Part shown: positions 8,966 through 18,698 of the stretch, one piece after another | How the letters are laid out: every line of letters begins with the position of its first letter | Numbering within the stretch: position 1 is the first letter of the stretch | Assembly: GCA_937123825.1 (NCBI GenBank) | Contig: CAKZKQ010000092.1 | Location: forward strand, 1 to 64,000 | DNA: 64,000 nt | Source: an uncultured Pseudomonadota bacterium | GTDB lineage: Bacteria > Myxococcota_A > Bradymonadia > Bradymonadales > GCA-2716585 | Reading direction: 5' to 3' | Notes under the pieces: generated by a model | What the model was told of the DNA's origin: nothing | What the model saw: the letters and a program-made list of their open reading frames with translations, nothing else | Database searches by the model: none | Program-made: the position numbers and the translations under genes

Positions 8966-9742
8966 GTGACCACGGGTGGACTGCTGATATTGGCCCTGGT
9001 GGGCGTCTTTGCCGGTGCGATCAACACCATCGCCGGGGGCGGCTCGCTGATCACCCTGCCCGTCATGATCCTCCTGGGGCTTCCTGCGGGCGTGGCCAAC
9101 GGCACCAACCGCGTCGGCGTCATCCTTCAGTCGGCCGTGGCCACCTGGCAGTTCAAGCGCGAAGGCGCGCTCAACGCCCGCATGGGCCTGTGGCTGCTGC
9201 TGCCGACCTGTTTGGGCGCGCTGGCGGGCGCCATGGTCTCGGTCGAACTGGACGAGGCCCTCTTTAAGCGCCTCATCGGCGTGGTCATGCTGATCATGCT
9301 GGTGGTCGTCATCGTCCGACCCAAGCGATGGCTGGAGGGCAAAAAAGACGATGAAGACGCACCAAAGACCCCCAAACCCACGGGCAAACCGACCTGGTGG
9401 CAGGCGCTGACCTTTCTGGCGGTGGGGTTTTACGGCGGATTTCTGCAGGCTGGGGTCGGCATCTTCCTGTTGGCGGCCCTGGTGCTGGCCACAGGCGAAG
9501 ATCTGGTGCGCTCAAACGCCATCAAAGCCATGCTGGTGTGTGCCTTTACGGTGCTCCCGCTGGCGATCTTCCTCTACAACGACATGGTGCAGTGGGTTCC
9601 GGGGCTGGCGCTGGCGGCCGGCTCGATGCTCGGCGCCTGGCTTGGCACACGCTTGACGGTCAGTTGGGGCCCGCGCTTTGTCCGCGTGGTGCTCATCCTG
9701 GTCGTCTCCATTTCATCGACCAAGCTCCTTGGCTTGTGGTGA
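8966..9742 (+). CDS. TSUP-family (TauE/SafE) membrane permease
   Basis: A GTG start at 8966 with GGAGG ten bases upstream gives 258 residues with about seven or eight hydrophobic helices. The first helix runs into FAGAINTIAGGGSLITLPV, the classical TSUP/TauE signature; the second half repeats it as GFYGGFLQAGVGIFLL. The family exports sulfite, sulfoacetate or other organic anions across the inner membrane; the substrate here cannot be assigned. A central hydrophilic, Lys/Asp-rich loop at about residues 115-135 separates the two halves. A small cytosolic protein gene follows 76 bases downstream on the same strand. Confidence 0.88.
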   Translation: MTTGGLLILALVGVFAGAINTIAGGGSLITLPVMILLGLPAGVANGTNRVGVILQSAVATWQFKREGALNARMGLWLLLPTCLGALAGAMVSVELDEALFKRLIGVVMLIMLVVVIVRPKRWLEGKKDDEDAPKTPKPTGKPTWWQALTFLAVGFYGGFLQAGVGIFLLAALVLATGEDLVRSNAIKAMLVCAFTVLPLAIFLYNDMVQWVPGLALAAGSMLGAWLGTRLTVSWGPRFVRVVLILVVSISSTKLLGLW

Positions 9743-9818
9743 CCATCAAGTCTGCTCCCCCTTGTGCCGATGGACCAACAGGCATCGCAACGCCCCATCA
9801 AACACAACGGTCCAGACC

Positions 9819-10250
9819 ATGCACCAGAACACCGCGCCCTCAGAGCGCAGACGCCACCGAAGCAAGATCACCGCCGAAGCCCTCCATTTACAACTCAAAG
9901 CCTGCGTCGAGCGCTTCGGACTGCGGCACATGATCCTGGTCGATCACAGCGGTCACTTGATGACGCTGCCCGAAAAACAAACCGAGGCCGAGCGCAACCT
10001 GGGGGCCTACGTCCCGCTGCTCTACGAGGCCAACTCCAGAGCCGAGCGCAAAGCCATCTCCAGGCTCCTGCGCCAGGATCTGCCCTGGTTGACCCACTCG
10101 CGCCTGACCGCGCGTCGAATCTGTATTGAGGGAGAGTCTGCCTACGTCTGCTGCGTGGCGCCCAAAGGCGTCCAGGCTGATCTGGCCATTGCGCAGGCCA
10201 TCGCAGGGATGCGACGGATCTGCAGCGGCCTGGAGTTCAGCCTGGTGTAG
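9819..10250 (+). CDS. Small cytosolic protein, possibly Roadblock/LC7-like
   Basis: The product is 143 residues from the ATG at 9819. After a basic N-terminus, the sequence alternates helix and strand: LKACVERFGLRHMILVDHSG, then HLMTLP, a long helix, a strand with RRICIEGESAYVCCVA, and a final helix (QAIAGMRRICSGL). This layout (helix, strand-turn with Asp-x-x-Gly, strand, helix, strands, helix) suggests a Roadblock/LC7-type fold, used in bacteria to regulate small GTPases. The assignment is by pattern only and is weak. The gene is last on its strand and ends six bases before the stop of the convergent triple-DsbA gene. Confidence 0.6.
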   Translation: MHQNTAPSERRRHRSKITAEALHLQLKACVERFGLRHMILVDHSGHLMTLPEKQTEAERNLGAYVPLLYEANSRAERKAISRLLRQDLPWLTHSRLTARRICIEGESAYVCCVAPKGVQADLAIAQAIAGMRRICSGLEFSLV

Positions 10251-10255
10251 GGAAA

Positions 10256-12208
10256 TTACTTGGCCAGCTCTTCGTCAATGATCTTCTCAAAGGCCGCCGC
10301 GGGCTGAGCGCCCACGAGCTTGCGGCCGTTGATGTAGAAGGTGGGGGTGCCGCTGGCGCCGACGGTCTGCGCGATGGCCTCATCGTCCTTGATCAACTGC
10401 TCCAGGGCCGGGTCTTTGAGGTCTTTCTCGAAGCGGCGGATGTTGAGCTTGAGCTTTCGAGCATAGTCCAGAAAGTTGTCGTGCTTGAGGGCGTTGCGGT
10501 CCTGAAAGAGCAGATCGTGGAACTCCCAGAACTTGCCCTGGCGGTGCGCGGCCAGGGCTGCGATGGCGGCGGGGCGAGCATCTTTGTGGAAGGGCAGCGG
10601 ACGGTTCTTGAAGACAAAGCGGATTTTGCCTTTGTAGGTCTTCTCAAGTTCCTTGAGCGTGGCCGTGGAGCGCGCGCAGAAGGGGCACTGGAAGTTGCTG
10701 AAGATGGTGATCGTCACTTTGGCGCGCGCCGGCCCCTTGGTGGGGGACTTGCCCACGGCGATCTTGTGCACGGTGTCGGCGGGGGGCTTGGCGGGGGCGG
10801 GCGCGGCGGCCTCAAACTTCTCGGCGCCGTTGGCGATGATGGCCTCGTAGAGCGCGTCTCCGCGCAGCCCCTGGGTGTTGATGAGCGCCGAGGCGTTGGC
10901 GATGGTCTCGTCGATCAGCGCCTGGAAGCTGGCCACGGGCTGAGCGCCCGAGAGGCGGCGGCCGTTGACGAAGAAGTGCGGCGTGCCGCGGGCACCGAGC
11001 TTGCTGGCCAACTCGGTGTCCTCTTTGACGCGGTCAAGGTGGGTCTCCTGGTCCAGGGCGTAGAGCATGCGGTTGGCGTCCATACCAACGCGCTGCGCGT
11101 AGGCCGCAAGCTCTTCTTTGCCAAGCGCCTTCTGGTTCTGGAAGAGCAGATCGTGGAACTCCCAGAACTTGCCCTGGCGTTGGGCCTCCACGGCGGCCTG
11201 GGCCGCGGGCATGGCTTCTTTGTGGAAGGGCAGCGGCAGGTGCTTGAAGACAATGCGGATTTTGCCCTTGTTGTTGAGCATGATCTCGCGCAGCGTGTTC
11301 TGTGAGCGGCTGCAGAAGGGGCACTGGAAGTCCTGGAAGGTGACAATGGTCACCAGGGCATTTTTACTGCCCAGGATGGGGCTGTCGCCGACGGGGACTT
11401 TGTAGACGGTGGTGTCCTTGCTGGGGGGACGGTTGTTGCGGGGCGCGGCGGGCGGATCCTTCTGGAAGTTGGCCGCCACGCGGGCCTTGTAAACCCGGGC
11501 GTTCTTCTTGCCGACCACCTTCAACTCGTCGTCAATGACCTTCTTGAAGTCCGCCAGCGGCTTGGCGCCGACAAACTTGATGCCGTTGATGAAGAAGTTG
11601 GGCGTGCCGCGGGCGCCGGTCTTGTTGGCCAGCGCCTGATCGTCGGCGATGTGCTTCTTGAACTTCCCATTGTCCAAGGCCGCGTTGAAGCGCTTCATGT
11701 TGAGGCCAAGTTGCTTGGCGTAGCTCTCCAAATCGGGGCGCTTGAGGGCCTTCTGGTTCTTGAAGAGCAGGTCGTGGTACTGCCAGAACTTGCCTTGCTC
11801 GCCGGCCGCCATGGAGGCCTCGGCCGCCAGCGCCGCGTCTTTGTGGAACGAGAGCGGGTTGTGCTTGAAGACGACGCGGACTTTGCCCTTGTAATCGGTC
11901 AGCAGCTGCTTGAGCGTGGGTTGAACGCGGGCGCAGAAGGGACACTGAAAGTCCTCAAAAGCCACGATCGTCACAGGGGCGTTCTTTTGGCCCTTGATGG
12001 GGCTCTTGCCCACCGGGACAAGGTCCGAATCATTGACGAATTGCACGCCGGGGGCCTCTTCGGCCTGCGACGCCCCTGCGCGCATCTGCTTGGCATCATC
12101 GTCCTGCCCAGCCAACGCCACCGTCGCCCCTCCCACTCCAACCAGGAAGGCCAACAAGAGGAAAGCCAGCCATCGTCGCGGACCTGCCGTCTTCATTTGC
12201 TCGATCAT
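10256..12208 (-). CDS. Exported protein with three tandem DsbA-like thioredoxin modules
   Basis: This 650-residue protein starts at 12208; GAGG lies upstream with seven bases of spacing. A signal peptide ends near residue 34. Three homologous DsbA-like (Thioredoxin_4) modules follow at roughly residues 60-235, 265-450 and 475-650. Each has its own CPFC redox pair (FEDFQCPFCAR, FQDFQCPFCSR, FSNFQCPFCAR) and its own cis-proline segment (RGTPNFFING, RGTPHFFVNG, SGTPTFYING). Linkers are Ala/Pro-rich. By family knowledge the modules make or shuffle disulfides in the periplasm, which fits the many cysteine-rich exported proteins in this window. Single-module proteins of this kind are the rule, so three active sites in one chain is unusual. 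Confidence 0.92.
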   Translation of the reverse strand: MIEQMKTAGPRRWLAFLLLAFLVGVGGATVALAGQDDDAKQMRAGASQAEEAPGVQFVNDSDLVPVGKSPIKGQKNAPVTIVAFEDFQCPFCARVQPTLKQLLTDYKGKVRVVFKHNPLSFHKDAALAAEASMAAGEQGKFWQYHDLLFKNQKALKRPDLESYAKQLGLNMKRFNAALDNGKFKKHIADDQALANKTGARGTPNFFINGIKFVGAKPLADFKKVIDDELKVVGKKNARVYKARVAANFQKDPPAAPRNNRPPSKDTTVYKVPVGDSPILGSKNALVTIVTFQDFQCPFCSRSQNTLREIMLNNKGKIRIVFKHLPLPFHKEAMPAAQAAVEAQRQGKFWEFHDLLFQNQKALGKEELAAYAQRVGMDANRMLYALDQETHLDRVKEDTELASKLGARGTPHFFVNGRRLSGAQPVASFQALIDETIANASALINTQGLRGDALYEAIIANGAEKFEAAAPAPAKPPADTVHKIAVGKSPTKGPARAKVTITIFSNFQCPFCARSTATLKELEKTYKGKIRFVFKNRPLPFHKDARPAAIAALAAHRQGKFWEFHDLLFQDRNALKHDNFLDYARKLKLNIRRFEKDLKDPALEQLIKDDEAIAQTVGASGTPTFYINGRKLVGAQPAAAFEKIIDEELAK

Positions 12209-12542
12209 CGTTCTACCTCAAGCAAGGGGCGCTGGGCTTTGGCCCTATCAACCACCCCCAAACATAAAAAACATCTCGGCGCGCAGAGCACACCGCACAC
12301 GCCCTGGACATGTCAAGCAAGAGAAGGCTGTGAACCTCTTAAGGAACTCAAAGAGAAGGCTTTGACGTGACAACAGGGCTGTGGCCTGACTGCGGCGGGT
12401 CAACACAAAGTCGCCGCACAATATTGCATGCGAGCGCATTTCCACAGGCCACGCGCCACCCATACCAAAGTGCAGACGAAAGGTTCACCACAAATGAAGC
12501 CAGACGTCTGTATTTGGTATCAAGCGCCGCCCGTGGACATCA
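12209..12542. other. Intergenic stretch between two leftward genes
   Basis: About 334 bases upstream of the triple-DsbA gene and downstream of the PKD gene. On the minus strand a TTGACA followed 18 bases later by TGTGCT (near 12310) is a weak promoter candidate only. I see no gene, terminator or repeat copy. Confidence 0.3.
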
Positions 12543-15500
12543 TCAAGCCAAACGCCGCCTGCGGCGGTGCACCCACACCAGGGCACCCAAGAGGCACAAC
12601 CAAAGGCCGTCGCTTGCGCGGCCCGGGGCTGTACTGCAACCGCCATCGGCCGAGATGTTGCCGCGCTGAACCGCGGGCAAGACACCCGACAGGCGGAAGC
12701 TTGCAGGCACGCTCGTGAGCGTCATCTGACCATCGGTCGCCGTCACAACCCAGAAGAGTTCGGCATGGCCGTCAATGGCATCGGCGTCCACCTCCGCGGT
12801 GACCTCTTCACCCTCGGCCTCAATCTCCTGCGAGCGCCACACACTCTCAGAAAGATCCCGGTCGGCGAAGACCTCAAAGACGTGGGTCGCCTCCTGCTCA
12901 AGCTCGGCGGCCGTCGCCACCAGAACCACCGCCTCGGGCTCAACCTCCTGACCCAAAACCGGGCTGACCGCCATCGGGGCTTGCACAGCGACGTCATCGG
13001 GCGGTGTTGTGGGGGGCGAGACGGCAAACGTCTCAAAATCGCTGGGGACGCTGAGGTTTCCGGCCTCATCTTCGGCTGTGACCACCCAGGCGTAGCCGTC
13101 TCCAGCAGGCAGGGCATCGACCATCACCTCAATGACCGGCGCGCTGGAGCGCGCGGTGATCCCTGCGACCTCAAGGAGGCGCTCCGAAGCGGTCGAGTCA
13201 GAGAAGACCTCCAGAGTGTACGTCAACCCCTGCCCTTCCGGGTCCGTCGATGCCGCAAACGCCATGCGCATCTGCTCGCCGTTGAGCGACGCCAGCTCCC
13301 CTCCCACGGGGTTCAACAAGACCGGCGCGTTCGGCGCGCCATCCTCCACGTTGACCTGGAACGACACCTCCGCGCGTGGACCGGCTCCAAAGGGATCCGC
13401 CGCGGCCACCGTCAAGATGTACGCGGTGTCTTCCTCCAACCCAGGCACCGTCACGCTCAGGTTGCCCTCCTGACCCGCAGGATCGACCTCCTGACGCAAG
13501 ACCACCGCCTGGGGGCTGTCCGCCAACGCCACTTCCACGACATACACCACCGGATCCGCGTTGGGATCCTCGACCTGGCCCCAAACGACTTCGAGCGGCA
13601 GCGACGTGATCTCCTGGCCTTGCTGGGGCGCCACAATGGACGGCGCAGGCGGCAAACGGTTGGCGGCATTGACCACAAACGACTGCGCGGGGCCAAACGC
13701 GCTGCGATCGCCCCTTGAATCCTGCGCCGCAGCCCTCCACCAGTAACGCTGACCATCGACCAACACGCCCTCTGCCCTCCACCGAGGCTCGGGGCTCTGC
13801 GCAGCCTCAAAGAGCGCCTCCAACCCCTCATCCTCGTAGACCTCAAAGAGGTAGGACACCTCATCCCCATCGGGGTCGGTCACCGGCGCCACCACAAAAT
13901 CGGGCTCAGCCTCGGACGCCAACCCGATCGGGGCGATCAACGTCGGAGTCGGCGGGCTGAAGTTCTCCGGCGGGTCTTCCAGGTTCTCAATCACCAGGAA
14001 CACCCCCAGATCACTCCAAGGACCCAACGCCAGACCATCGCTGGCGCGCGCCCTCCACCAATAAAACTCGCCCACCTGCCACTGCACCTGCTCCGAGGCC
14101 AGCGGCAGCGACGTGGTGGACACCCCGCCGTCCACATCGGCCTGAATCACTGGCACCAGCGGCTCGTCTTCGTGGTAGACCTCAAAAGTGTAAACCAACG
14201 CGTCTTCATCGGGATCCACGGCGTTGTTGATGACCAAATCGGGCAGCGCCGCCACATCGACCCTGGCGCCGGCCAGCGGGCTCTCGATGCTGGGTGCCCC
14301 AGGACCATTGAAGCCCCGTGGGTCGGTGCCGCGCTGACACTCCTGAGCGTTGGTCAAGCCGTCCAGATCAGCATCCTGCGCGCCGTCCTCGGGATCGGTC
14401 GGGTCAAACCCGTTGTCTCGCTCGCACTGATCTGGCGCCCCATCCTCGTCTTCGTCGGTGAAGCCCACAAGGACTTCCCAGGAGAGGGTGTCCTGACCAC
14501 CATCACCGTCATCCACACGCACCGAGACCTCAAACGCCTCCAACCCCTGCGGCGGCACAAAGGACAACTGGCCATCGTCGGAGAGGGTCATCCCCTCTGG
14601 GGACTGAAGAAGCTCAAAGGTGAGCGTGTCGTTGATGCCGGGGTCTGTGGCCGTCAACTGCACGGTGTAGCCCTCTTCAGGCTGGGCAAAGCGCGGCGGA
14701 TCGGTGGTCAGCCTCGGCGCCACGTTGTTCACAGTGAGGGTGACCTCCAATTGGACGCTGTCCTGCCCATCGCCAATCTGAGCGGTGACCTGGTGCACGC
14801 CGTCGTCCACAAACGTCCGCGTGACGGCGCTGCGGCGCGGCTGACCTGCGGGCACCTCGACGCTCTCCTCGACACCGGGCTGTCCGTCGTCAAAAGACCA
14901 CTCAAAGCGCAGCGGTTCCTGGCCGGCGTCCTGCGCGCTGGCCACAAAAGAGACGGTCTGCCCCTCAGAGACGGTGGTCTGCTGCGGCTCAAGCAACGCC
15001 GCATCTGTGGGCGCAGCATTGAGGATCTCGATGGGGTGCTCGGCGGTGATCTGCTCCCTGGCGTCTGTGACCAGCAAACGCACAAGTTGATCGCCGCGCG
15101 ACAGATAGGTGTGGGCGGCGGTGACCGTGGCCTGACCGGCCTGAAGGGCCACTTCGACCGGTTCGCTCTGCGTGCCATCGCCAAAATCCCAGACCACCTC
15201 AAGAGACGCTGCGCACGGCTCGGTCACAATCGCCTCAAAACCCACCTCCTGACCTTGAACGGCCTGATTGGGGGCTTGAAGGGACGCCACAGAAGGCGGC
15301 ACGTTTTGAACATCCACGGTCTGTGCCCTGACGGTTTGGCCACCATCGGGGTCGGCCACCGTCAACAAGACGCTGCGCTGGCCAGGACCACAAAAAGATG
15401 TGGAAAAGGTGCTGGTGCGCTCGCCGTTCAACGCCCCATCGGTCTGCACAACCGGGTTGACGCCGCCACCGGGCGCCCAGGTAAAGGTCAACGCCTCGGC

Positions 15501-18248
15501 CCCTGGATCGGTGGCCGTGGCTGTGGCGGTCCAGTTCTGACGCTCGGTGACGGTTTGAGGCGCCTGGATGGCTGTGATGGTCGGCGCCACGTTGCGCACC
15601 ACCACATCGACGGTGTCTTCAAAGCTCTGGCCGTCCTCGCTGCTCACGGCCAATGACACCTGACGGTTGCCAGAGACACGCACCACCTGACTTTCGGCTT
15701 CGGCCTCAAAATCCACTTCACCGGGGGCACGAACCTCCACAGGCTGCGTCCCAGGGCCAAAGTCCCAATCAAACGTCACCTCTCCAGCACACACATTTGA
15801 GACATGCGCGCTGGCCACAAGCGGCTCGCCTTCGTTGATGGGCGATCCCACCTGATGGTCGAGCAGCGTCATGGGGGTTTGGTCGATGGTGAAGTTTTGA
15901 GACGCCGTCAGCGGCTCGGCCTGGAAATCGTCCACCGTGACGGTGACGGCGCGCTGACCAGGGCCACAGAGGTAAGGCGACACCGCCGAGGTGGCGCGGC
16001 CGTTGGTCGTGGCCACATCCTCAACAATGGTCGGGCCATCATCCGAGAAAGACCACGTAAAGCGCAGCACATCGGCGCAGGCATCGGACGCCTCAAAAGA
16101 CCACCCTGTGGCGAGCCCTTCTCTGACCTCTTCGGGGCCTTCAAAGGCGATGAGGGTGGGGGGGCGAGCCTGTGTTTGAAGGTTGAGGGCGGCGGTGTCG
16201 GTGCCGCCGAGGTTGTCTGTGACGGTGACTTCGACGGTGTTTTGCCCAGAGCAGAAGACGTGGTTGACGCGCGCTTCGGCGACCCCGAGCACGGTCGGCA
16301 CGGTGATCTCAATGGGTTCGGAGCCGTCGCCAAAGTTCCAGGTGAAGGTCAGCGCGTCGGCGCACGGGTCGGCGGCGCGGGCCACCAGCGCGGTGGGGGC
16401 GCCTGCGGCCGAGGAGGAGTCCAAGACCAGGGAGCGGACCTCTGGGTCGAGGTTGGCGACGGTCAGGGAGCGCGTCGCGGTGGTGCTGGTGTCGTCGTCG
16501 GCGGCGGTGAGGCGAACGGTGTATTGGCCTGGGCAGTAGGTGTGGGCGGCGGTGGTGGTGCGTTGACCCACGGTGGGGGCAAAGTTTTGAGTGTCTGTGT
16601 CGCCGTCGCCAAAGTCCCAGGTCAACGCCATGGGATCAAAGCCAGGATCGCTGATCTGGGCCACAAAGCGGCCCTGGTTGCCCTCTTCGAGCCTGAAAGG
16701 CAGCTCGATGGTGTCGATGGTCGGCGCCACGTTGGTCACGGTGATGTCCAGAGAAGCCTGGTCAGCGCTGTCGTCATCGTCGGTGAGGGTGACCTGGAGT
16801 TCAAAAGCGCCGTCGTTGGCAAAAACGTGGCTGGCCTGGAGGAGCCCTGAGGTGGCGTCTTGCTCAAAGAAAAGTTGATCGGCCACAGAGGCGTCATCCC
16901 AATCAAAGATGACGTTGACGTCATCCAAGAGCGCCTTGTCAAAGCTGATCCCCCAGGTGCCCACCTGACCTTCTGTCAGCGTCCTGAGACCGCTGACGGC
17001 ACCATCGATTGAGGGGGGTAGATCGGTGATGGTGATGTCCACAAAGCCGACGGAGACGCCGCCGTCTCCGTCATCGACTTCGACCACGGCGCGGGGCTGG
17101 GAGACATCGGTGAAGCGGTGGGTGACGGTGCGGCCCTGGGCGGTGGCGCCGTCGCCCAGTTGCCACCGATAGGTCAGCGGGTCGTCGTCGATGTCGGCGG
17201 CAGTGACGCGCAAAGTGACCGAAGTGGACTCTCGGGCGGTGTTGGGCACCGCGATCACGCTTGAGATGGTGGGCAGTTGGTTGAGGATCTGAATTTGCAC
17301 GCTGTCATTGGCGACCGTGTTTCCATCAGAGACCTGGACGCGGACCGTGTGCAGCGCGGGACCGTCCTGGGGCGGCAAAGTGGCGGTGGCCCCTTGCGCG
17401 TCATCATAGTCCCCGTCGTTGTCCAGATCCCAGGAGATCGTCAGCGGCTCACCGTTGGGGTCCTGGGCCGCAGCCACCAGTTGGGCGCTCTGTCCCTCGG
17501 GCAAGGTGGCGGGTGCTTGCTCAATGGAGATCGATGGGGGTTCTTGCGGAGACACCCACAGGAGGGCGTTGACGATCAGGCGAGCGTTGTCGCTCTCAAG
17601 GGGCCAGAAGTCGGCGCTGACGCGGCCAGAGGGCGGAAAGACCGAGAGGCTGGCGATCCGCCCTGCTTTGTCTTCGCGCACAACGGCCACGGGCACGCCG
17701 TCTCCCCACGTCCCCAGGCGCTGCGCACCTGAACGGGTCAAGCGCGCGCCGCTGCGGTGGACCCCCCCTTCGAGCGCACCAACGTTTTCAAAGATCGGGT
17801 GATTCGCGCTGGTGTCCAGCGAACCGCCGCCGGCCTCTGCTCGGGAAAACAAGGTGGCGTAACCCCCGCTGACCCAGCGTCCCGCCATGTTGAGGCCAAG
17901 CGAATAATTGCGCGAACCTTCGACGACCCCATAACCCTGGTCAACATAGGCCGCCAGCAGATCCCCCAACTGGGCCGCCTGGGCAAACCCGTCGTCGGTG
18001 TAGACCAACACACAGTCGTAGGAGTTCAGGTCCTCAAGCTCTGGCAACCCATTGTCATTGAGGTCCCAGACATCGACACTCTCCAGGCGTCCGGTGCCAT
18101 TTAAGACATCGCGCACATCGAGGTTCCACCCCGCATCCCGAGGGGCCCCCAGGATAAGGACGTCGGCGGCCAGCGACTGCGCAGCAGCCCCCAGCCAGCA
18201 CCCCAACACGCACACACAGACCACCCACGCACGCAGCCATCGCGCCAT
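12543..18248 (-). CDS. Giant PKD-repeat surface protein with MYXO-CTERM-like tail
   Basis: This 1901-residue exported protein starts at the ATG at 18248 with AGGAG six bases upstream. After a signal peptide (to about residue 28), residues 28-235 form an alpha/beta domain (DVLILGAPRDAGWNLDV opening) of the kind often heading myxobacterial PKD proteins. Ten or eleven PKD/Ig-like modules follow to about residue 1250, marked by WDFGDG, WNFGDG, WSFDDG and variants. A calcium-binding, thrombospondin-3-like stretch at about 1264-1310 (DEDEDGAPDQ, DADLDGLTNAQEC) comes next. Fibronectin-III-like modules, four or five of them, reach about residue 1850. The last 33 residues are a sorting tail: GGCSTAPG, a hydrophobic helix, then RRRRR. 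It is likely anchored on the surface and adhesive. Confidence 0.9.
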   Translation of the reverse strand: MARWLRAWVVCVCVLGCWLGAAAQSLAADVLILGAPRDAGWNLDVRDVLNGTGRLESVDVWDLNDNGLPELEDLNSYDCVLVYTDDGFAQAAQLGDLLAAYVDQGYGVVEGSRNYSLGLNMAGRWVSGGYATLFSRAEAGGGSLDTSANHPIFENVGALEGGVHRSGARLTRSGAQRLGTWGDGVPVAVVREDKAGRIASLSVFPPSGRVSADFWPLESDNARLIVNALLWVSPQEPPSISIEQAPATLPEGQSAQLVAAAQDPNGEPLTISWDLDNDGDYDDAQGATATLPPQDGPALHTVRVQVSDGNTVANDSVQIQILNQLPTISSVIAVPNTARESTSVTLRVTAADIDDDPLTYRWQLGDGATAQGRTVTHRFTDVSQPRAVVEVDDGDGGVSVGFVDITITDLPPSIDGAVSGLRTLTEGQVGTWGISFDKALLDDVNVIFDWDDASVADQLFFEQDATSGLLQASHVFANDGAFELQVTLTDDDDSADQASLDITVTNVAPTIDTIELPFRLEEGNQGRFVAQISDPGFDPMALTWDFGDGDTDTQNFAPTVGQRTTTAAHTYCPGQYTVRLTAADDDTSTTATRSLTVANLDPEVRSLVLDSSSAAGAPTALVARAADPCADALTFTWNFGDGSEPIEITVPTVLGVAEARVNHVFCSGQNTVEVTVTDNLGGTDTAALNLQTQARPPTLIAFEGPEEVREGLATGWSFEASDACADVLRFTWSFSDDGPTIVEDVATTNGRATSAVSPYLCGPGQRAVTVTVDDFQAEPLTASQNFTIDQTPMTLLDHQVGSPINEGEPLVASAHVSNVCAGEVTFDWDFGPGTQPVEVRAPGEVDFEAEAESQVVRVSGNRQVSLAVSSEDGQSFEDTVDVVVRNVAPTITAIQAPQTVTERQNWTATATATDPGAEALTFTWAPGGGVNPVVQTDGALNGERTSTFSTSFCGPGQRSVLLTVADPDGGQTVRAQTVDVQNVPPSVASLQAPNQAVQGQEVGFEAIVTEPCAASLEVVWDFGDGTQSEPVEVALQAGQATVTAAHTYLSRGDQLVRLLVTDAREQITAEHPIEILNAAPTDAALLEPQQTTVSEGQTVSFVASAQDAGQEPLRFEWSFDDGQPGVEESVEVPAGQPRRSAVTRTFVDDGVHQVTAQIGDGQDSVQLEVTLTVNNVAPRLTTDPPRFAQPEEGYTVQLTATDPGINDTLTFELLQSPEGMTLSDDGQLSFVPPQGLEAFEVSVRVDDGDGGQDTLSWEVLVGFTDEDEDGAPDQCERDNGFDPTDPEDGAQDADLDGLTNAQECQRGTDPRGFNGPGAPSIESPLAGARVDVAALPDLVINNAVDPDEDALVYTFEVYHEDEPLVPVIQADVDGGVSTTSLPLASEQVQWQVGEFYWWRARASDGLALGPWSDLGVFLVIENLEDPPENFSPPTPTLIAPIGLASEAEPDFVVAPVTDPDGDEVSYLFEVYEDEGLEALFEAAQSPEPRWRAEGVLVDGQRYWWRAAAQDSRGDRSAFGPAQSFVVNAANRLPPAPSIVAPQQGQEITSLPLEVVWGQVEDPNADPVVYVVEVALADSPQAVVLRQEVDPAGQEGNLSVTVPGLEEDTAYILTVAAADPFGAGPRAEVSFQVNVEDGAPNAPVLLNPVGGELASLNGEQMRMAFAASTDPEGQGLTYTLEVFSDSTASERLLEVAGITARSSAPVIEVMVDALPAGDGYAWVVTAEDEAGNLSVPSDFETFAVSPPTTPPDDVAVQAPMAVSPVLGQEVEPEAVVLVATAAELEQEATHVFEVFADRDLSESVWRSQEIEAEGEEVTAEVDADAIDGHAELFWVVTATDGQMTLTSVPASFRLSGVLPAVQRGNISADGGCSTAPGRASDGLWLCLLGALVWVHRRRRRLA

Positions 18249-18698
18249 TCATCGCTCCTTTAATGTGGTGTATCTCACGCCGGATCCACACACCGATCAT
18301 CGGACATTGTGGCCAATAGATCAAAATCGCCGCCGCGATGCCTGACAAAACATCAGAATGCATGCGGCCACCTTGTCCTGGCCAACGCACCAAATCAGGG
18401 CTTCATCAAACGCTCGAACACCTCCGCAGGCAGGGTCGTACGCCCGGCCTCAAATTGATGGGCTGCCTCTGGGATGGCCGCGCTTGACAGCGGCCAGGCA
18501 CAAAGGAAAGCTCTGCGGTGACAACACCATCATGCCAGGGCACCAAAGCCCTGCGCCAACGGCGTGCAGGCGCGGCCTGTGCCACACCTCAAGAGCCCCT
18601 CTGAAGAGAGATTCTCAAGTTAAGGCAGGACACCCACCGGCGCAATCTGACCAGACCTTCAGTATCAACTATGCGCCAAACCACGAGACCATCGGCAG
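18249..18698. other. Divergent intergenic stretch between PKD gene and M48 peptidase gene
   Basis: About 450 bases that must contain the promoters of both divergent genes. The AGGAG at 18255-18259 (minus strand) is the PKD gene's ribosome-binding site. I could not find a convincing promoter pair, hairpin or RNA gene. Confidence 0.35.
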
